Shown here: positions 43,948 to 56,123 of the stretch, in pieces
Layout: each line of letters begins with the position of its first letter
How positions within the stretch are numbered: position 1 is the stretch's first letter
Assembly: GCF_901933205.1 (NCBI RefSeq)
Contig: NC_044590.1
Span: 11,869,501-11,933,500, forward strand
DNA: 64,000 nucleotides
Direction of reading: 5' to 3'
Origin: Camarhynchus parvulus
Taxonomy: Eukaryota > Chordata > Aves > Passeriformes > Thraupidae
Translations under genes and position numbers: made by a program
Notes under the pieces: model-generated
Databases searched by the model: none
Seen by the model: the letters and a program-made list of their open reading frames with translations, nothing else
What the model was told of the DNA's origin: nothing

Positions 43948-45673
43948 GGATCATTCCTCTGCTGGAGGCTTTTTGGGGATCCAACAGTGGGAGGACCTGA
44001 GTGTCAAAGAGCTGCTGGGGCTCTGAGGTGGGTCCTGGGCCAGGAACTGCTGGAATTGCTAAAAACTGTAAAAAGGGCCTAAAGGAATATGCAGTCTCTC
44101 CAGCTGAGTTCAGGTCTCATGGAATAACAGTCTCTGACCATGGACATGCACCTGGGGAGGGCAGGGCAGGTCAGCCCTCTTTATGTCCCAGCAGTCCCCA
44201 GGTTTCCAGGCCAATTTTAGGAGCAGAGAAAGTGCAGAGACTCCACATTCCCACGGGCAGGTCAGACCCTCTGGAGGAAGAGTAAAACAGCAAATTTAGA
44301 TGAGTTTTCCATTTTCTCCATCCCAGTCAGGCAATGGGGCCTGGCTGCAAAGATGAATCAATTCAGCCATTTACTTGTTTTATTTTTTCCCAAATCCCTA
44401 TTTAGAAACTTTCTCATATTTCTATGAAAACAATTCCCTATCACCTTCTTTATCTGGTAGGGAGCGCTCTGATCAACAGGAACTCTATTATAGAAACAGC
44501 CTAATTAAGCAAAATTAACATTTTATCATCCAATACTAACATTTAATCCTATATTCATGTAGCCTGCTTTAAATATCCTCCCTGTGCATCCCTTCCTGGA
44601 AGTCTCTCATGCTCTGCCAGCTCCACTCTGTTTTTATCCATAAGGAATTGAGCTCGTACCTGTGACAGGTGCAGAGTGTGTTGAATCTTTTGATCATCAC
44701 ACAAACCACTCATCCTGATGTCCTTTAATCTAAGCCATGCAAAGAAAATCCTGTGCACTCTCTTTATGCTCCTTCCATCTCCCCTAAGTTTAAACAGGAG
44801 GCTCCGCAACTCTAGATCAATGCTCCTAAATTGTTTGTCTTTAACTCAGGTGGGTTTAAAGGAAAGCTGCTCAGCCCAGCTGTCTGCAAGTTCACAGGAT
44901 GGGAAGGGCTCTGTGCTGTTTAGTGCTGGGGGAATTTGAGTTACCTTTGAAACCTGGTTTGGTTTTTTACAGCAGTCAAGTAATTAAACAGGAGAGAGAA
45001 ATCACATCGCTTACTGCTACATCCTCCCCGTCTTCCTTGCTGAAATTCAGAGTGAAATCCTTTAATTTATCAATTATTAAGAATTTCTATAATTCACAAA
45101 TGTGGTTTGGATTATTTTTTTTTGGTCCCTCTGGGAATTATCCCTGAATAATTGGTGTGAAATAGCCAATATTCCCATCTTGCTCTGGTTCACATGTATG
45201 GGGTGAGCCATCTGTGTGTTCCTGCCTCTTGCCTGGCTGGTTCTGCTTCCCAGCCAATCAGGAATATTGGGGTGGAAGACCCCACTTTGTGGTGAAACAC
45301 AGCTGTGCTTTTGGTGAGGTCTTCACTCACATTTCCCCCTCCATTAAATAACTGACCATGGTGGGAAAAGAAGAGGAAAGGGGCAGTGGAGGATCTGGGG
45401 CTGGTCTTGGTGCTTACACGGCTTGGATGCAATCCCTGTGAGTCAGACAGGTTCTGCACCTTAAATCCCAACCAGCATTTTTTGCTCTTGGGTGCTTTCC
45501 TACAGCCTGAAGCCCAATGGCTCCAAAAAAGCATGAATGGACCCCAAAAAAGAGTTGTACCATGAGGGAGCTCCATGCAATCTTCCTCTTTCAGCTGCCC
45601 AAAGAGGTGTGAGGGGAGTCTAGGAGACCACCCCCTTCTGAAAATGCAGCCTGCTGTTTTACCTCATAGATAA
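43948..45673. other. Long non-repetitive stretch
   Basis: Mostly AT-rich from 44280 to 45180. A minus-strand open frame at 44555-44809 has a mixed, basic-rich peptide but no recognised domain. No repeat family seen. Confidence 0.35.
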
Positions 45674-46057
45674 AAGTTCAGTTCAAATATAAATATTCTG
45701 CCATGAGTGGGGACAATTTTATTTTCAGATATAAAAAAAAGTTCAAATATTAAAAAAAATCAAATATAAAAAAGTTCAGTTCAAATATAAATATTCTGCC
45801 ACGAGTGGGGAAAAATTTCAAATATAAAAAAGAGTTCAAATATTAAAAAAATCAAATATAAAAAAGTTCAGTTCAAATATAAATATTCTGCCATGAGTGG
45901 GGACAAATTTCAAATATAAAAAAGAGTTCAAATACAAAAAATGTTTAGTTCAAATATAAATATTCTGCCATGAGTGGGGACAAATTTCAAATATAAAAAA
46001 GAGTTCAAATACAAAAAATGTTTAGTTCAAATATAAATATTCTGCCATGAGTGGGGA
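45674..46057. repeat. AT-rich minisatellite, five units
   Basis: The anchor TTCTGCCATGAGTGGGGA, or a one-base variant, recurs at 45696, 45794, 45886, 45963 and 46040. Spacings are 98, 92, 77 and 77 bp. Between anchors are sub-repeats of TTCAAATATAAA. The last two full units are nearly identical. Confidence 0.93.
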
Positions 46058-46860
46058 GAAACACCACGGGGCTCTGAATTCTTTATTTAGAAAAAGCAAG
46101 TGCTGTTCCCTTTAATGCTGCCACCAGGAGGTTACAAACAAAAAAAAATAAGCCAAACCCCAAACACAAAGTTCCCTCCATGCTATGCAAAATACCCCAG
46201 AAAGCTTTTTTCCATTACAGTGGTCACAGGCCATTTTGCTCTTCACTGGTGACAGGGGACCATTAGAACACAATCCCTGATGCCTGCATATCGTAATGAA
46301 AATCATATTTCTTCCTGAACTGCTACATCAATTGTCTTTTTAGTAACCTGGCAAGTGCAGCTCTATGCAAACCAGGGAATGGTCCTTCACTCTTAATCTG
46401 TTCCCCTGCAAGATAAGTGATAACTCCTTAATGTAACTTTCCAGTCTGGTAAATAAGAAGTAGCTACAACATGATCCTGTGGTTTAAATAGAATCGTCTT
46501 CCCGAGGCTGAGTAGCTGCTTTCCATCCTCCCTTGGGCAGGAAAACTGATTTTGATAAAATCAGAGCATCCCTCTCTGTCTCTCTCCTTCTCCTTCCCTG
46601 GCACCTGCCTGAAAATCTGCAGGCAGGCCCATTTGCATTTCTGAAATCGTGTGCTGTGGGAACTGGGCCTAAAAAAAAAATAAATGTATTGGTGGCAAGG
46701 TGCTGCCCCAGCTCCTGAGTGCAGCAGGCATGGAGCAGGGAGGGAGTGAGGGGCTTGGGACTGGTATGGGGGAGAAAGGGACAGGGGAGTGGGCATGGGG
46801 GGGCAGGGGGGAGACAGGATGGGACCCCCCTGCCATCCCTGCCACCTGCACTGGTGCCAC
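46058..46860. other. Non-repetitive stretch with a G-rich segment
   Basis: No gene recognised. The G-rich segment is listed separately. Confidence 0.35.
46784..46811 (+). other. Candidate G-quadruplex motif
   Basis: Four G runs (GGGG, GGG, GGGGGGG and GGGGGG) are separated by loops of 2-3 bases (AGT, CAT, CA). This fits the usual G4 pattern. No promoter was identified beside it. Confidence 0.5.
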
Positions 46861-47297
46861 TGTGGAATGCAGGGCAACCCCAACGTCTGGGAAGGATTGG
46901 CATCTGACTCCATGGTTCAGAATGCTGAGCAATTGCTTTATTAAGTTATACTACATTACACTAATACTGTATTCAAAGTACACTACAGAGACACTAAAAG
47001 GATACTAAAGAAAAACCCTTGATGACTCCAGACAGTCAGGACAGAGCTGGGACCTAACAGGCCAATTAATACAAACAACCATCACCAGAATCCAATTAAG
47101 AACTCACTCTCATTGAAACAATCTCCATAACACATTCCACACGTGCAAAAACAACAGGAGCAGAGGATAGAGATAAGAATTGTTTTCTCTCTGTGCTTCT
47201 CCAGGAAAACTCCTGGGGAACCTGTGCCTGCTGCTCTCTGTGAAGAGAGCTGAGGCCACCACCCTGTCATTTCTGCCCCTGTGACCTGTCAGCCACA
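46861..47297 (-). mobile_element. Solo LTR, diverged relative of subfamilies A and K
   Basis: Shares GCATCTGACTCCATGGTTCA, the ACAATCTCCA motif and AGATAAGAATTGTTTTCTCT with the LTRs at 1797 and 30937, but differs elsewhere. On the minus strand AATAAAGCAATTGC is the likely poly(A) signal. The ends are approximate and no TSD was found. Confidence 0.65.
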
Positions 47298-47573
47298 CTC
47301 TGTGTGACACCCTGGGGCCACCAAGGCACTGGCTGTCGCTGCTCCTAGGGCATCTGGTGCACCCCAAACGGGAGCTGGGCACTGGGACAGGGCTGGGGGG
47401 TCCCTGGGAGGGCAGTTAGGGTCTGGGATGGGCAGCAGGCACACCCTGAACCCTTTGGAGCCATCCCACCACCACTGCAGAGGGGCCCAACTCTTGGCAC
47501 AAATTGGAGGCTCCAGAATTTCACTTGCGTGGTACAAACAAATCAACCAACAGCAGGGAATTTGGAACCCCAG
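47298..47573. other. Short unique spacer
   Basis: Nothing recognised. Confidence 0.3.
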
Positions 47574-47775
47574 GGTCATTCAGCTTGGAAAAGACCTCCA
47601 AAATCATCAAATCCAACCACAGACACAGCACTGCCAAGCCCACCACTCACCCAGTAACCCATATCCCCTGATCTGAGCACTGCGGGTGGGGGCACCGTTC
47701 CGTGGCCACCACCCTGGCAATATTTGGGGGGCAGCCTGTCCCAGGCAATTCCTGATGCTGGCAGATATTTGGGTG
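47574..47775 (-). mobile_element. CR1 LINE 3' end, old subfamily
   Basis: GGGTCATTCAGCTTGGAAAA, GACCTCCAAAATCATCAAAT and CCAACCACAGACACAGCACT match the reversed end of an older CR1 group. GGGCAGCCTGTCCCAGGCAA is a second landmark near 47740. Confidence 0.75.
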
Positions 47776-50235
47776 TACTGCATTGGAAGTGGCCCCCAGT
47801 CCAATCCCTGCAGCAGCTCCTGGGGGTTGGGGACACTCACCCAGCTGAATGACAAAACCTGATTTTCCTCCTGGAGATTTGAATTTTTTTTTGTATTTCT
47901 ATTCATTGTACTGCCCCAAGCGCGCAATTTTAAAAATACAAAGTAAGATTTGGCTCCAGGCAACAAACCCTCAGGAGCTGCCAGCCTCAAACACCCACCT
48001 GGCTGCCCCTCACCACTGCAGGCAGCTCCCAGAGGGCCCCCATGCCTTTAAACCCCTTTTCCAGGCATCCCAACCAGGAAAAGAGAGCTCTGGCTCCAGC
48101 TTGGTAAGACAGAAGCACACTGCTCTCTTCCCTTTTCTGTCTTTTCCCTCCCATTCATGTGCACCTTGAGGGACAAATAATTCAATCTGCTGGTGGATTG
48201 GCAAAGACTTTAATGAAAACACTATTTATTTGTTGTTGTCTGATACATCAGCAGAGACAAGGCGAGAGACTGAGTAATAACAGGTCTGGAAGAGGCAGAG
48301 CAGAGCAGAGCATGCCACCAGCACAGGAGTGTTCCAAAAATGTATGATTTTGGTCTGGTTTAATTAGAATTTATTTTAAGTGGGTTCATATCAACTAATG
48401 AAACAACTGTCATTGATGAACTGCTGCTGGGCAGGTTCAGATTTAGATTTTTCATGTTTAGATTTTCATCTCTAGCCAGCAGCTCAGGCAGCTCGTGGAG
48501 ACTGAGGAAAGTCTGTTAGAGACAGAAATCCATTTCAAATTGCTCATCTGAGGGAGGACTGATGCAGAGGGGAAACCATTAGAGAATTGCCATGGGGTAG
48601 CTGATCCAAAGCCAGGGCTCCCCTAAAAACCAAAATGCTGCTGTAGGCAGCTTGTTGTGCTACCTGCTGGGAGGGGAGTGGTTCTTATCAGAGCATCCTG
48701 ACCCAAAAGTTCCTGATGTGTGTGGGGAAGAGAAACAGATGTGAACCCCCAGCTCCCCACAGCTGCTTTTGCAGGGAAATTCACCTCAGGGAGAATTGAA
48801 AATGCCATTCTGCTCATGGGCAAACTGAGGCACAGAAAAGCCACGCAAATTCCTTGAGCTTTATGGGTCTGTGGGACACCACAGGAATAAATTTGGCTTT
48901 CTTGAGGATTGCTCCTGCAGTCCCACACCTGTGTCAGCCTTCACCCTTCCAGAGCCCCAGATCATCAGTCCAGGTTAATCAGAAGCAGCTCTGGATGCTC
49001 CTGTGCTTTGGGAAGGGCCTGGCTGGGGTTTTTTGCAGGTTTATTTGCAGACCTGTGTGAGCAGTGCCCTGGTGGGTGCTGGCAGGGACATTGCCCAGGC
49101 CAGGAGTGACCCAGGGTGGGAAATCACAGGGACAAGAGTCCCAGTCATTGCTGATCACTCAGATGCTGTTTCCCATCACATTTCACTGAGGCTTGGGACA
49201 GAACTGTCCATCAGACTCTGGAGCTGGTTCTCCCAGGGGGTGAGGGTTCCCCTGAGCTGCTCCTTGGTGTCCTGAGAGGATGCTGATGCCACACCTGGCT
49301 CCTGGAGGCCAGTGGTGGGCGCCAAAACCAGCCCTGGCCTGCAGGATGGATGCTGGGAGAGCAGTGCCCAGCTTCCCTGGGGCTGGCATGGAGCAGCTGT
49401 GCTGGGGGGAAAGCACAGGAGAGACCCAGACACCTCTGAAGCACCTCCCAAAGAGGAACCAGTGAGACAGCAGGAGTCACTGGGATGGACATGGAGAGAA
49501 AGTGAAGAAAATCACTGTAAGGAAAGATAATTATCTATTTATGGCCATTATAACAAAACTTTAATTATTACATGGACAATTAAGTTTTTTTTTTCTTTTT
49601 TTTTTTTTTTTTTCTGATCACTCTGGCCCTGTTTCCCATCTCCTTTCCCTGCAGGTGGCAGGTGATGGAGACGTGGGCTTTGTCCCAGGGAAACCTGGGG
49701 CTGTCACACAGCAGCTCCTGCTGCACATCCCGACAGAATCAGGGCAGGAAGGGAAATCATCCAAAGGATGTTTGACACAGGAGAATTTGTTTTTACCTCT
49801 TTCCTTTAGAAAGCAAAGCAAAGCAAAACAAGTTAGGAAATTACATGCATGCTTTTGGAATGAGACAGTAGCTCAGGGTCATCTGTGTTTATTTCCAACA
49901 TTTTATCTTATTTCCGTGGACACTTTCTCAAAACAAGGCTTTTGGGTTTTTCCTTTTCTAGCCCAACTTCTGAAAGGTAAGTTTAGGTCTGACCTGTCAC
50001 AAACAACCCAAAATCACACTGCAAACACATTCCTGCCACTGTCACTCCCCTCCCCTGTCCATTTGCACCAAGGCTTTTCTTTCACTGTGTGCTCTCCTGG
50101 AAAAAAAAAAAAAAGGATGCAAACACAGCCTGCGTTACTCAGGACCACGCTGATGACCCCCAAATTTAGATGACACTGTCTCTTCTTGTGATCAAATCAA
50201 GCACTGACATGGCAACAGCACCTCAGCTGGGGTCC
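47776..50235. other. Long non-repetitive stretch
   Basis: Holds a T-rich tract at 49587-49614 and an A run at 50100-50114. Other frames on both strands are uninformative. No exon recognised. Confidence 0.35.
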
Positions 50236-51195
50236 CAAGGCAATGCTGGGGACCAGGGCTGGCATCCCCCTCCCTGCATCCCAAAACTGTGATGGGAACC
50301 AGAGCTGGCATCCTCATTCCTTCATCCAAAACTGCTGAGGACTAGGGCTGGCATCCTCATTCCTGTATCCCAAAACTGCTGAGGATCAGGGCTGGCATCC
50401 CATTCTTTCATCCCAAAACTGCTGGGGACCAGGGCTGCCACCCTGCATCCCAAAACTGCTGGGAACAGAGCTGGATTTGTCATTCCTTCATCCTAAAACT
50501 GCTGGGTGCCAGAACTGGCATCTTCTTCTCTGTATCCCAAAACTGTGCTGGGAACAGAGCTGGCATCCCCTCCCTGCATCCCAAAACTGCTGGGTGCCAG
50601 GGCTGGCATCCTCATTCCTTATCCCAAAACTGCTGGGGACAGAGCTGGCATCCCCCTCCCTGCCTCCCAAAACTGTGATGGGAACCAGGGCATCCTCATT
50701 CCTTCATTCCAAAACTTCTGGGAGCCAGGGCTGGCATCCCCTCCCTGCCTCCCAAAGCTGTGATGGGAGCCAGAGCTGGCATCCTCCTTCCTTCATCCCA
50801 AAACTGTGATGGGAACAGAGCTGGCATCCTCATTCCTTCGTCCCAAAACTGTGATGGGAACCAGGGCTGGTATCCTCATTCCTTCATCCCAAAACTGCTG
50901 GGAACAGAGCTGGTATCCTCATTCCTTCACCCCAAAACTTCTGGGGACAGAGCTGGCATCCCCTCCCTGCATCCCAAAACTGCTGGGAACCAGGGCTGGC
51001 ATCTTCTTCCCTGTATCCCAAAACTGTTCTGGGAACCAGGGCTGGCATCCTCATTCTTTCATCCCAAAACTGTGATGGGAACCAGGGCTGGTATCCTCAT
51101 TCCTTTATCCCAAAACTGCTGGGAACAAGAATTGGCATCCCCTCCCTACATCCCAAAACTGCTGGGAACCAGGGCTGGCATCCCCTCTCTGCATC
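50236..51195. repeat. Minisatellite, 21 units of about 43-46 bp plus a partial unit
   Basis: Units start at CCAAAACTG and run through GCTGGGAACCAGGGCTGGCA, with a CTCATTCCTTCATC or CCCTCCCTGCATC ending. The first full unit begins at 50281 and the last ends at 51195. Two interleaved alternatives (GTGATGGGAACC or GCTGGGAAC; long or short ending) show that units were shuffled. Frames reading SFLHPKT-type or ASSFLHPKL-type repeats are artefacts. Confidence 0.95.
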
Positions 51196-52806
51196 AGCCT
51201 CAGGATGTGATGGAGGTGCTCTCCTAAGCCACCCCACTGGGAGTCACCAGCCCAGCCCGCTCCTCCTCCAAAGCAAGCAGCACATCCTGGGTGGGTTCTG
51301 CAGGATCAGAGCTCTGCAAAGGTTCATTTTCCAGCTGAGGCAGTGCCTGGCCTGGCAGCAGCAGGAGGTCTCTCCTGCCTCCCTCCTGGAGAGGGCAGTT
51401 TGGAGGGGAAAATAATTGAGAGCTATTTAATTTTAATTTTTTTTTCAGCAGAAAGAGGGGAAAATTTTTTGTTGCGTGTGGATTTTTTTTTCCTCTTCTT
51501 TATTATTTTTCTGGACTGAAATGGAGTTTTTTCAATATATTGAATATATTTAATATTCAAATGCTGTGAATTTGCAGGATGGAGCAGACAGAGACTGCCT
51601 CTTGCGATAAGAGACATTATTACTGTTGTGAAGAATTCCTTTAAGATTCCATCTTAATCGTTCTGCTATTGAAATGGAAGAATAAAGTAATAAAATTAGA
51701 TGTTTTGAAAAGACTTGATTAAAAAAGTAATTATCCTGCCAGCTCTTGGATTCCCACGTCCTGCCAGGTTCCTCCAGCTCGGGCCCTCTCCTTGCTGAGC
51801 TCCTCTGCACAATCCCATGGGGATGAACAACTTTGTGCCAGGCCACCTCCAAGGCACAGCTGTTTCTGCTCTTCTCCCTCTGGGCATGATTTGGGGCTGT
51901 TTTGGGGTGTTCTGTGCAGAGTACAAAGCTGGACTGGAGCCTTGTGAGTCCCTTCCAATAGAGGACATTCCCTGGTTCTGTCGTTCCTCCCTCCCCAGCC
52001 CAAGCAGCCCCACACACCCCATCCTGCCCTGGCAGCTCTGGATGCCCATGGATGGAGCTGGGTGCCCTCCACACCCTCCTGCAGGCAGGGAAAGGCTGGA
52101 GGGAAAGGCACAGCATCCTCTGGCACCTAATTCCTGCTCTGTGGCTTCACCAGCCTGTGGGATGGTGCACAGGAACCCTGTGAGGGCAGGGGCACTCAGG
52201 CAGCACCCCCAGCACATCTTTAGAAGTGTCTCGTGGCATCATGCACCATTTCTGGGTGGCAAACTGGGGCTGTGAGCTCCCCACAGCCTGCACACCTCTG
52301 ACCAGGACAGACAGGAGGATGCTCCATGCCTGGGACCCCTCCTGGCCCATGGGGGCTGCCCAAGCACTGGCCCCAGGTGCAAGGGGCTGTGCTGTGCTGG
52401 AGGGACAGGATTTCCCCAGGAGGAGGAGAGCAGGGCTGGCTGCACTCAGAGCTGTGCTGGGCCTCCCAGAGCCTCCCAGCTGTAATTGTGCAGCTCCTTC
52501 ATTCTGCATTTCTAATGGAGAAACACAGATGGTGACAGCTGAGTGCAGAATGCATCTATTAAAATCTGCCGCTGATTGTTCCTCATAATGGGCTTGGGGT
52601 TTTTTGAAATACGCTGCAGAGGATCCACATCCTCATCAGGAGTGGAACAGGTTACTTGTGCTTGTGTCTGCCTCTTGCCCATTGCCAGGCTTTTTTTTTG
52701 GCCATTATTTATTATTTTCATAGCAGAATAACTGGAGATCCATTGCTGCTGGGGCTCAATGGGAGTTAAATAGGTCCTGGATGAATAAATTCTCCAGCTG
52801 GAGACA
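51196..52806. other. Non-repetitive stretch
   Basis: AT-rich at 51415-51740, GC-rich at 51760-52500. Long overlapping frames on both strands in the GC-rich part have no recognised domain. Confidence 0.35.
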
Positions 52807-52995
52807 TGTGCTGCTTGTCAGAGGTAACCTGGAACAGAGCTAAAGAATAAAGTAGGGATTTATTAAAAGGACTTTAAAGGATGCACCTTGGGCAGTACAA
52901 GAGCCTGGTCAAGATGGACACTGGTCACAAGTCTTCACACTTTTATCAGTTTTGGTCCGTTTCCATACTGGGGTTAATTGTCCAATTACAGCTCC
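52807..52995 (-). mobile_element. LTR fragment
   Basis: On the minus strand a TTTAATAAATCCCTACTTTA signal is followed by TTCTTTAGCTCTG and an end near AGCAGCACA, the layout of a retroviral LTR 3' part. It stops where a plus-strand LTR piece starts. Assignment rests on layout only. Confidence 0.5.
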
Positions 52996-52997
52996 AG

Positions 52998-53410
52998 GTT
53001 CTGCATTCCCAGAGGGAGCCCAGGCCCATCTGCAGCAGCCCTGGAGCTGCAGAGGAAAACTCCCCCCTTGTGCAGGATCCCTGCTCCAGCAGCAGCACAG
53101 CTGGCACTGCAGGAGGGCTGAGCCCCCATGGGATGGGGCTGTGCCACCCCCTGACACACAGGGGGCAGGGCCTGCTCTCACTCTGGCACAGTTGGTTTGT
53201 ATTGCCATATTTTTATTTTATTTTATTTTTTTCCCTAATAAAAATTATTATTCTTGCTCCCATATCTTTGCCCCAGAGCCTTTTAATTTAGAAAATATAA
53301 TAATATAATTATAATAATTATAATAATTCAGAGGGAGGGAGTTTACATTCTCTATTTCAAAGGAGGCTCCTGCCTTGCTTACCAGGCACCTGTCCTTTCA
53401 AACCAAGACA
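52998..53410 (+). mobile_element. LTR, 5'-truncated, same family as 56124
   Basis: Shares CAGGATCCCTGCTCCAGCAG, CACTGCAGGAGGGCTGAGC, TTGCTCCCATAT and GGAGGCTCCTGCCTTGCTTA with 56124-56795. It ends at the same place, TTTCAAACCAAGACA. An AATAAAAATT signal lies near 53237. The first 300 bp or so of the family is missing. Confidence 0.82.
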
Positions 53411-53982
53411 GAGGCACTCCCAGATGGGGACAGACTTGGATGCCAAGTGCAGACATCCCCATCCTGCCCAGAGCTGGGGCCGTGCTGGGCTCCCTGCTGC
53501 CAGGCTGGGGGATTCCACATCCACCTTCCACAGCCCTGCAGCCCCATCCCAGGGGTTTGCCAGCCCATCCAGCTCTGCCCACACTCCCACTCTGCTCCCC
53601 TGCCATGAAAAACCATCATTTTGATGGGGAATGTTTCCAAACTGGCAAGATTTCCCCAGGCCAGAGTGTGAGCAGGGCTCCTGGTGCTCTGGCAGTGACC
53701 TTATAATTAAGCAGTGTAGAGGACACTGCTCCCAGCCAGCTCCCCGAGTGCTTATATTTCAGTTTGGGCTACATCCAGCCCTGGTAAATCCATTAATTAC
53801 ACTTCATACAGTGACATTTACTGACGAATGAAAGATTTCATTATGTCTGCCTGCTTCCTCAAGCTCAGCAAGAGCTCGGACAGCTCCCTGAGGCCTGGCC
53901 CTGATTAGTTCAGTGCCAGGGCTGGACCTCCTTACACACTCGCCTCACCTGTGGGGAGGGTTTGGCCAAAGATCTTTGCTCT
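53411..53982. other. Non-repetitive stretch
   Basis: GC-rich to about 53700. Nothing recognised. Confidence 0.3.
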
Positions 53983-54823
53983 TGTGATAGATGAGTAATG
54001 GGATGGTTGGCTCTCACAAAAAAAAAGGCAGATATTATGTATATATGTTCAGAGGAGTTTTATAGATTTATAGTTATAAACTATATTATTATTGTTATAA
54101 TAATATAGTTACATATTATATAGTTAATAATAATAATAAATTAGTTCTCTATAATATATAATTATATATATTATCGATAATATATATTATATACATATTA
54201 TATATATTATTATATATAGTTATATATATTATATATATTATCTATAATATAGCTATAGATAATATATAGTTATAACTATATATATATATGATATGATATG
54301 ATATGATAATAATATAGTTCTATATTATATAGTTATATATAATATCTATATTATCTGCAATATAATATATAATATATAGTTATATTATGGATAATGCATA
54401 ATATATATATTAAAGCATATATAATATATATTAAAGCATATATAATATATATATTAAAGCATATATATATATTTTTATATATATATATATATGCTTTACC
54501 CCCTTGTGCTGTTATCAGGGGCTGGCCTGGGTTTGGGACATTTGGGAGGGTCAGTTTGTCACTATGGCAGCACCTCAGCTCCAATCAGGACTTAAGGCAG
54601 TGAACTTCACCACTGGACAGCAGAGAAGGAGTTGATGGACAGAACTTTGGGACGGGCTAAAGGGTTAAAAGGTGGAACCTCCATGGTGTGGGTGAGCACA
54701 TGGTGGGGAAAATCTCCTGTAGTATTTTATCCGTTCAGTCTTCTGTTGTAATTTTGATAAGGTTTTAATAAACCTTTTAGATTTTTTTGGAAGTGAGGCT
54801 CATTTCTCCCACTCTGATCTCCA
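53983..54823 (+). mobile_element. Solo LTR expanded by an AT-rich core
   Basis: Begins TGTGATAGATGAGTAATGGG with GGATGGTTGGCTCTCAC. After the AT-rich core it continues with CCCCTTGTGCTGTTATCAGG and GGGCTAAAGGGTTAAAAGG (TATA-like region), and ends after TTTTAATAAACCTTTTAG and CTCTGATCTCCA. The right end is approximate and no clear TSD was found. Confidence 0.7.
54061..54492. repeat. AT-rich (TATA)n/(GATAT)n expansion inside an LTR
   Basis: About 430 bp of almost pure A and T with TATATA, TAATA and GATAT sub-repeats. (GATAT)n occupies about 54287-54307. A 20-22 bp piece around TATTAAAGCATATATAATA is repeated near 54405-54465. Confidence 0.95.
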
Positions 54824-56118
54824 CTGTGCTGCCTGGGCCCAGTGGCTGCAGGAGGCAAGGCTGGGTTCATCCTCCCCAGCCTGGTTTCTGTGCTGTGCAG
54901 GGACACGGGAGGAGTCTCGCTTCCAGGAAGACAGAGGGGGTGCATTAAACTTTCATGGCAACAAGGCAGTGACAAAGGCAGAACATGAGCTCTCCCCCTG
55001 GCAGCAGCTCAGGAGGAGCCTCCAGGCCCAGCCCTGCAGCACAGGGACCAGGACGGACAGACTGTCACAGCAGGTCTGATCCCTGCTCCAAGGGATGTCC
55101 TTGTGGCTGTGGCAGCCCCAGGTGTGCTCTCTGAGATTCCCTTTGTCCCCCAGAGTGTGGTTCTACCCCCAGGATGTGCTGAGACAGCCAGAGGTGAGAG
55201 CTTGAGCTCTGGGCAGGTTTGGGAGCAGCTGCTGAGCTCTGCAGAGGTTCACTGGAGGATGTGACCTCCACTGTTAGGGATGCAATCAGAGGCAGTTTGA
55301 GTCCATGCAGAGGCTCTTTTCCAGGATGGGATCCTCCTGTAAAGCCTGTCAGCCTCTCCTCTGCCTCAGCTCAGAGGCTGTGCTGCCCTCAGCTCTATTC
55401 AGTTCTGGACACTGTGGTGGGAGAGGAGAGGGGTGGGATGGAGAGAACAAATTCCTGTGAGGGCTGTGTTGGAGCAGCTTCCACAGCAGCTTTGAACAGC
55501 CAGCTACCTTCAGATCCCAGCAGACCAGAAGAATTGTCCATCAGGAATTCTGCCTTGGCTCACATCCCATCCCAGGGATCCTACCACATTCACTTCAACC
55601 TGAACTCTGCCAACCCCTCCAGGAAGAGCTCATCCCACATCTTTTTGGGCTCCTTTGGCTGGAGGGCTGCAGGGGCTGTGGACAGGTCCCTGACAGAGTG
55701 TGAGGATGTGCTGCTCGCCTGCATCCTGTAAATATCCATCAGTGGGAGCTGCCACAAGCCCTGCTTGGGGCATCCAGGGACTGCTCCCTGGAAGCAGAAT
55801 GCCCAAACCTCAACCCTCCATGGCTGCTGTACCCAGTATTATTTCTGGCAGATCACTGGTGCTTAAATGACAGCTACATTAGCTGAGTCAATGCTGAGGA
55901 TGTAAATGTGCAGCTGGCAGAGCTGGTGTTTAAGCAATAAGACGTGACAGCAGTGGGGTTTGAAGTGATTAGTGCCTGTGCTGGGTGTGCAGAGAGGCAG
56001 GAGGCTGAAGGTCAAGTGCCTGCAAGGGCTGGCAGAGCACAGGGATCCCCTGGTGGGCACTGCAGGGCCCTGGGCTGGCAGGACAGAGCTGGGCACTCTC
56101 TGAGCACCTCACCCCAAG
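54824..56118. other. Non-repetitive stretch
   Basis: GC-rich, no recognised gene. The open frame at 55219-55731 (plus) is long but has no domain pattern. Confidence 0.35.
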
Positions 56119-56123
56119 GGGAC

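Noticed and set aside
44555..44809. Minus-strand frame with a basic-rich peptide
   Set aside because: No family recognised and no supporting splice or poly(A) signal.
50477..51227. Repetitive frames with FLHPKT-like motifs
   Set aside because: Minisatellite units in frame. Unit length varies between 43 and 46 bp, so no frame is kept by selection.
55219..55731. A 170-codon plus-strand frame
   Set aside because: GC-rich DNA with chance-open frames on both strands. No domain and no splice context.
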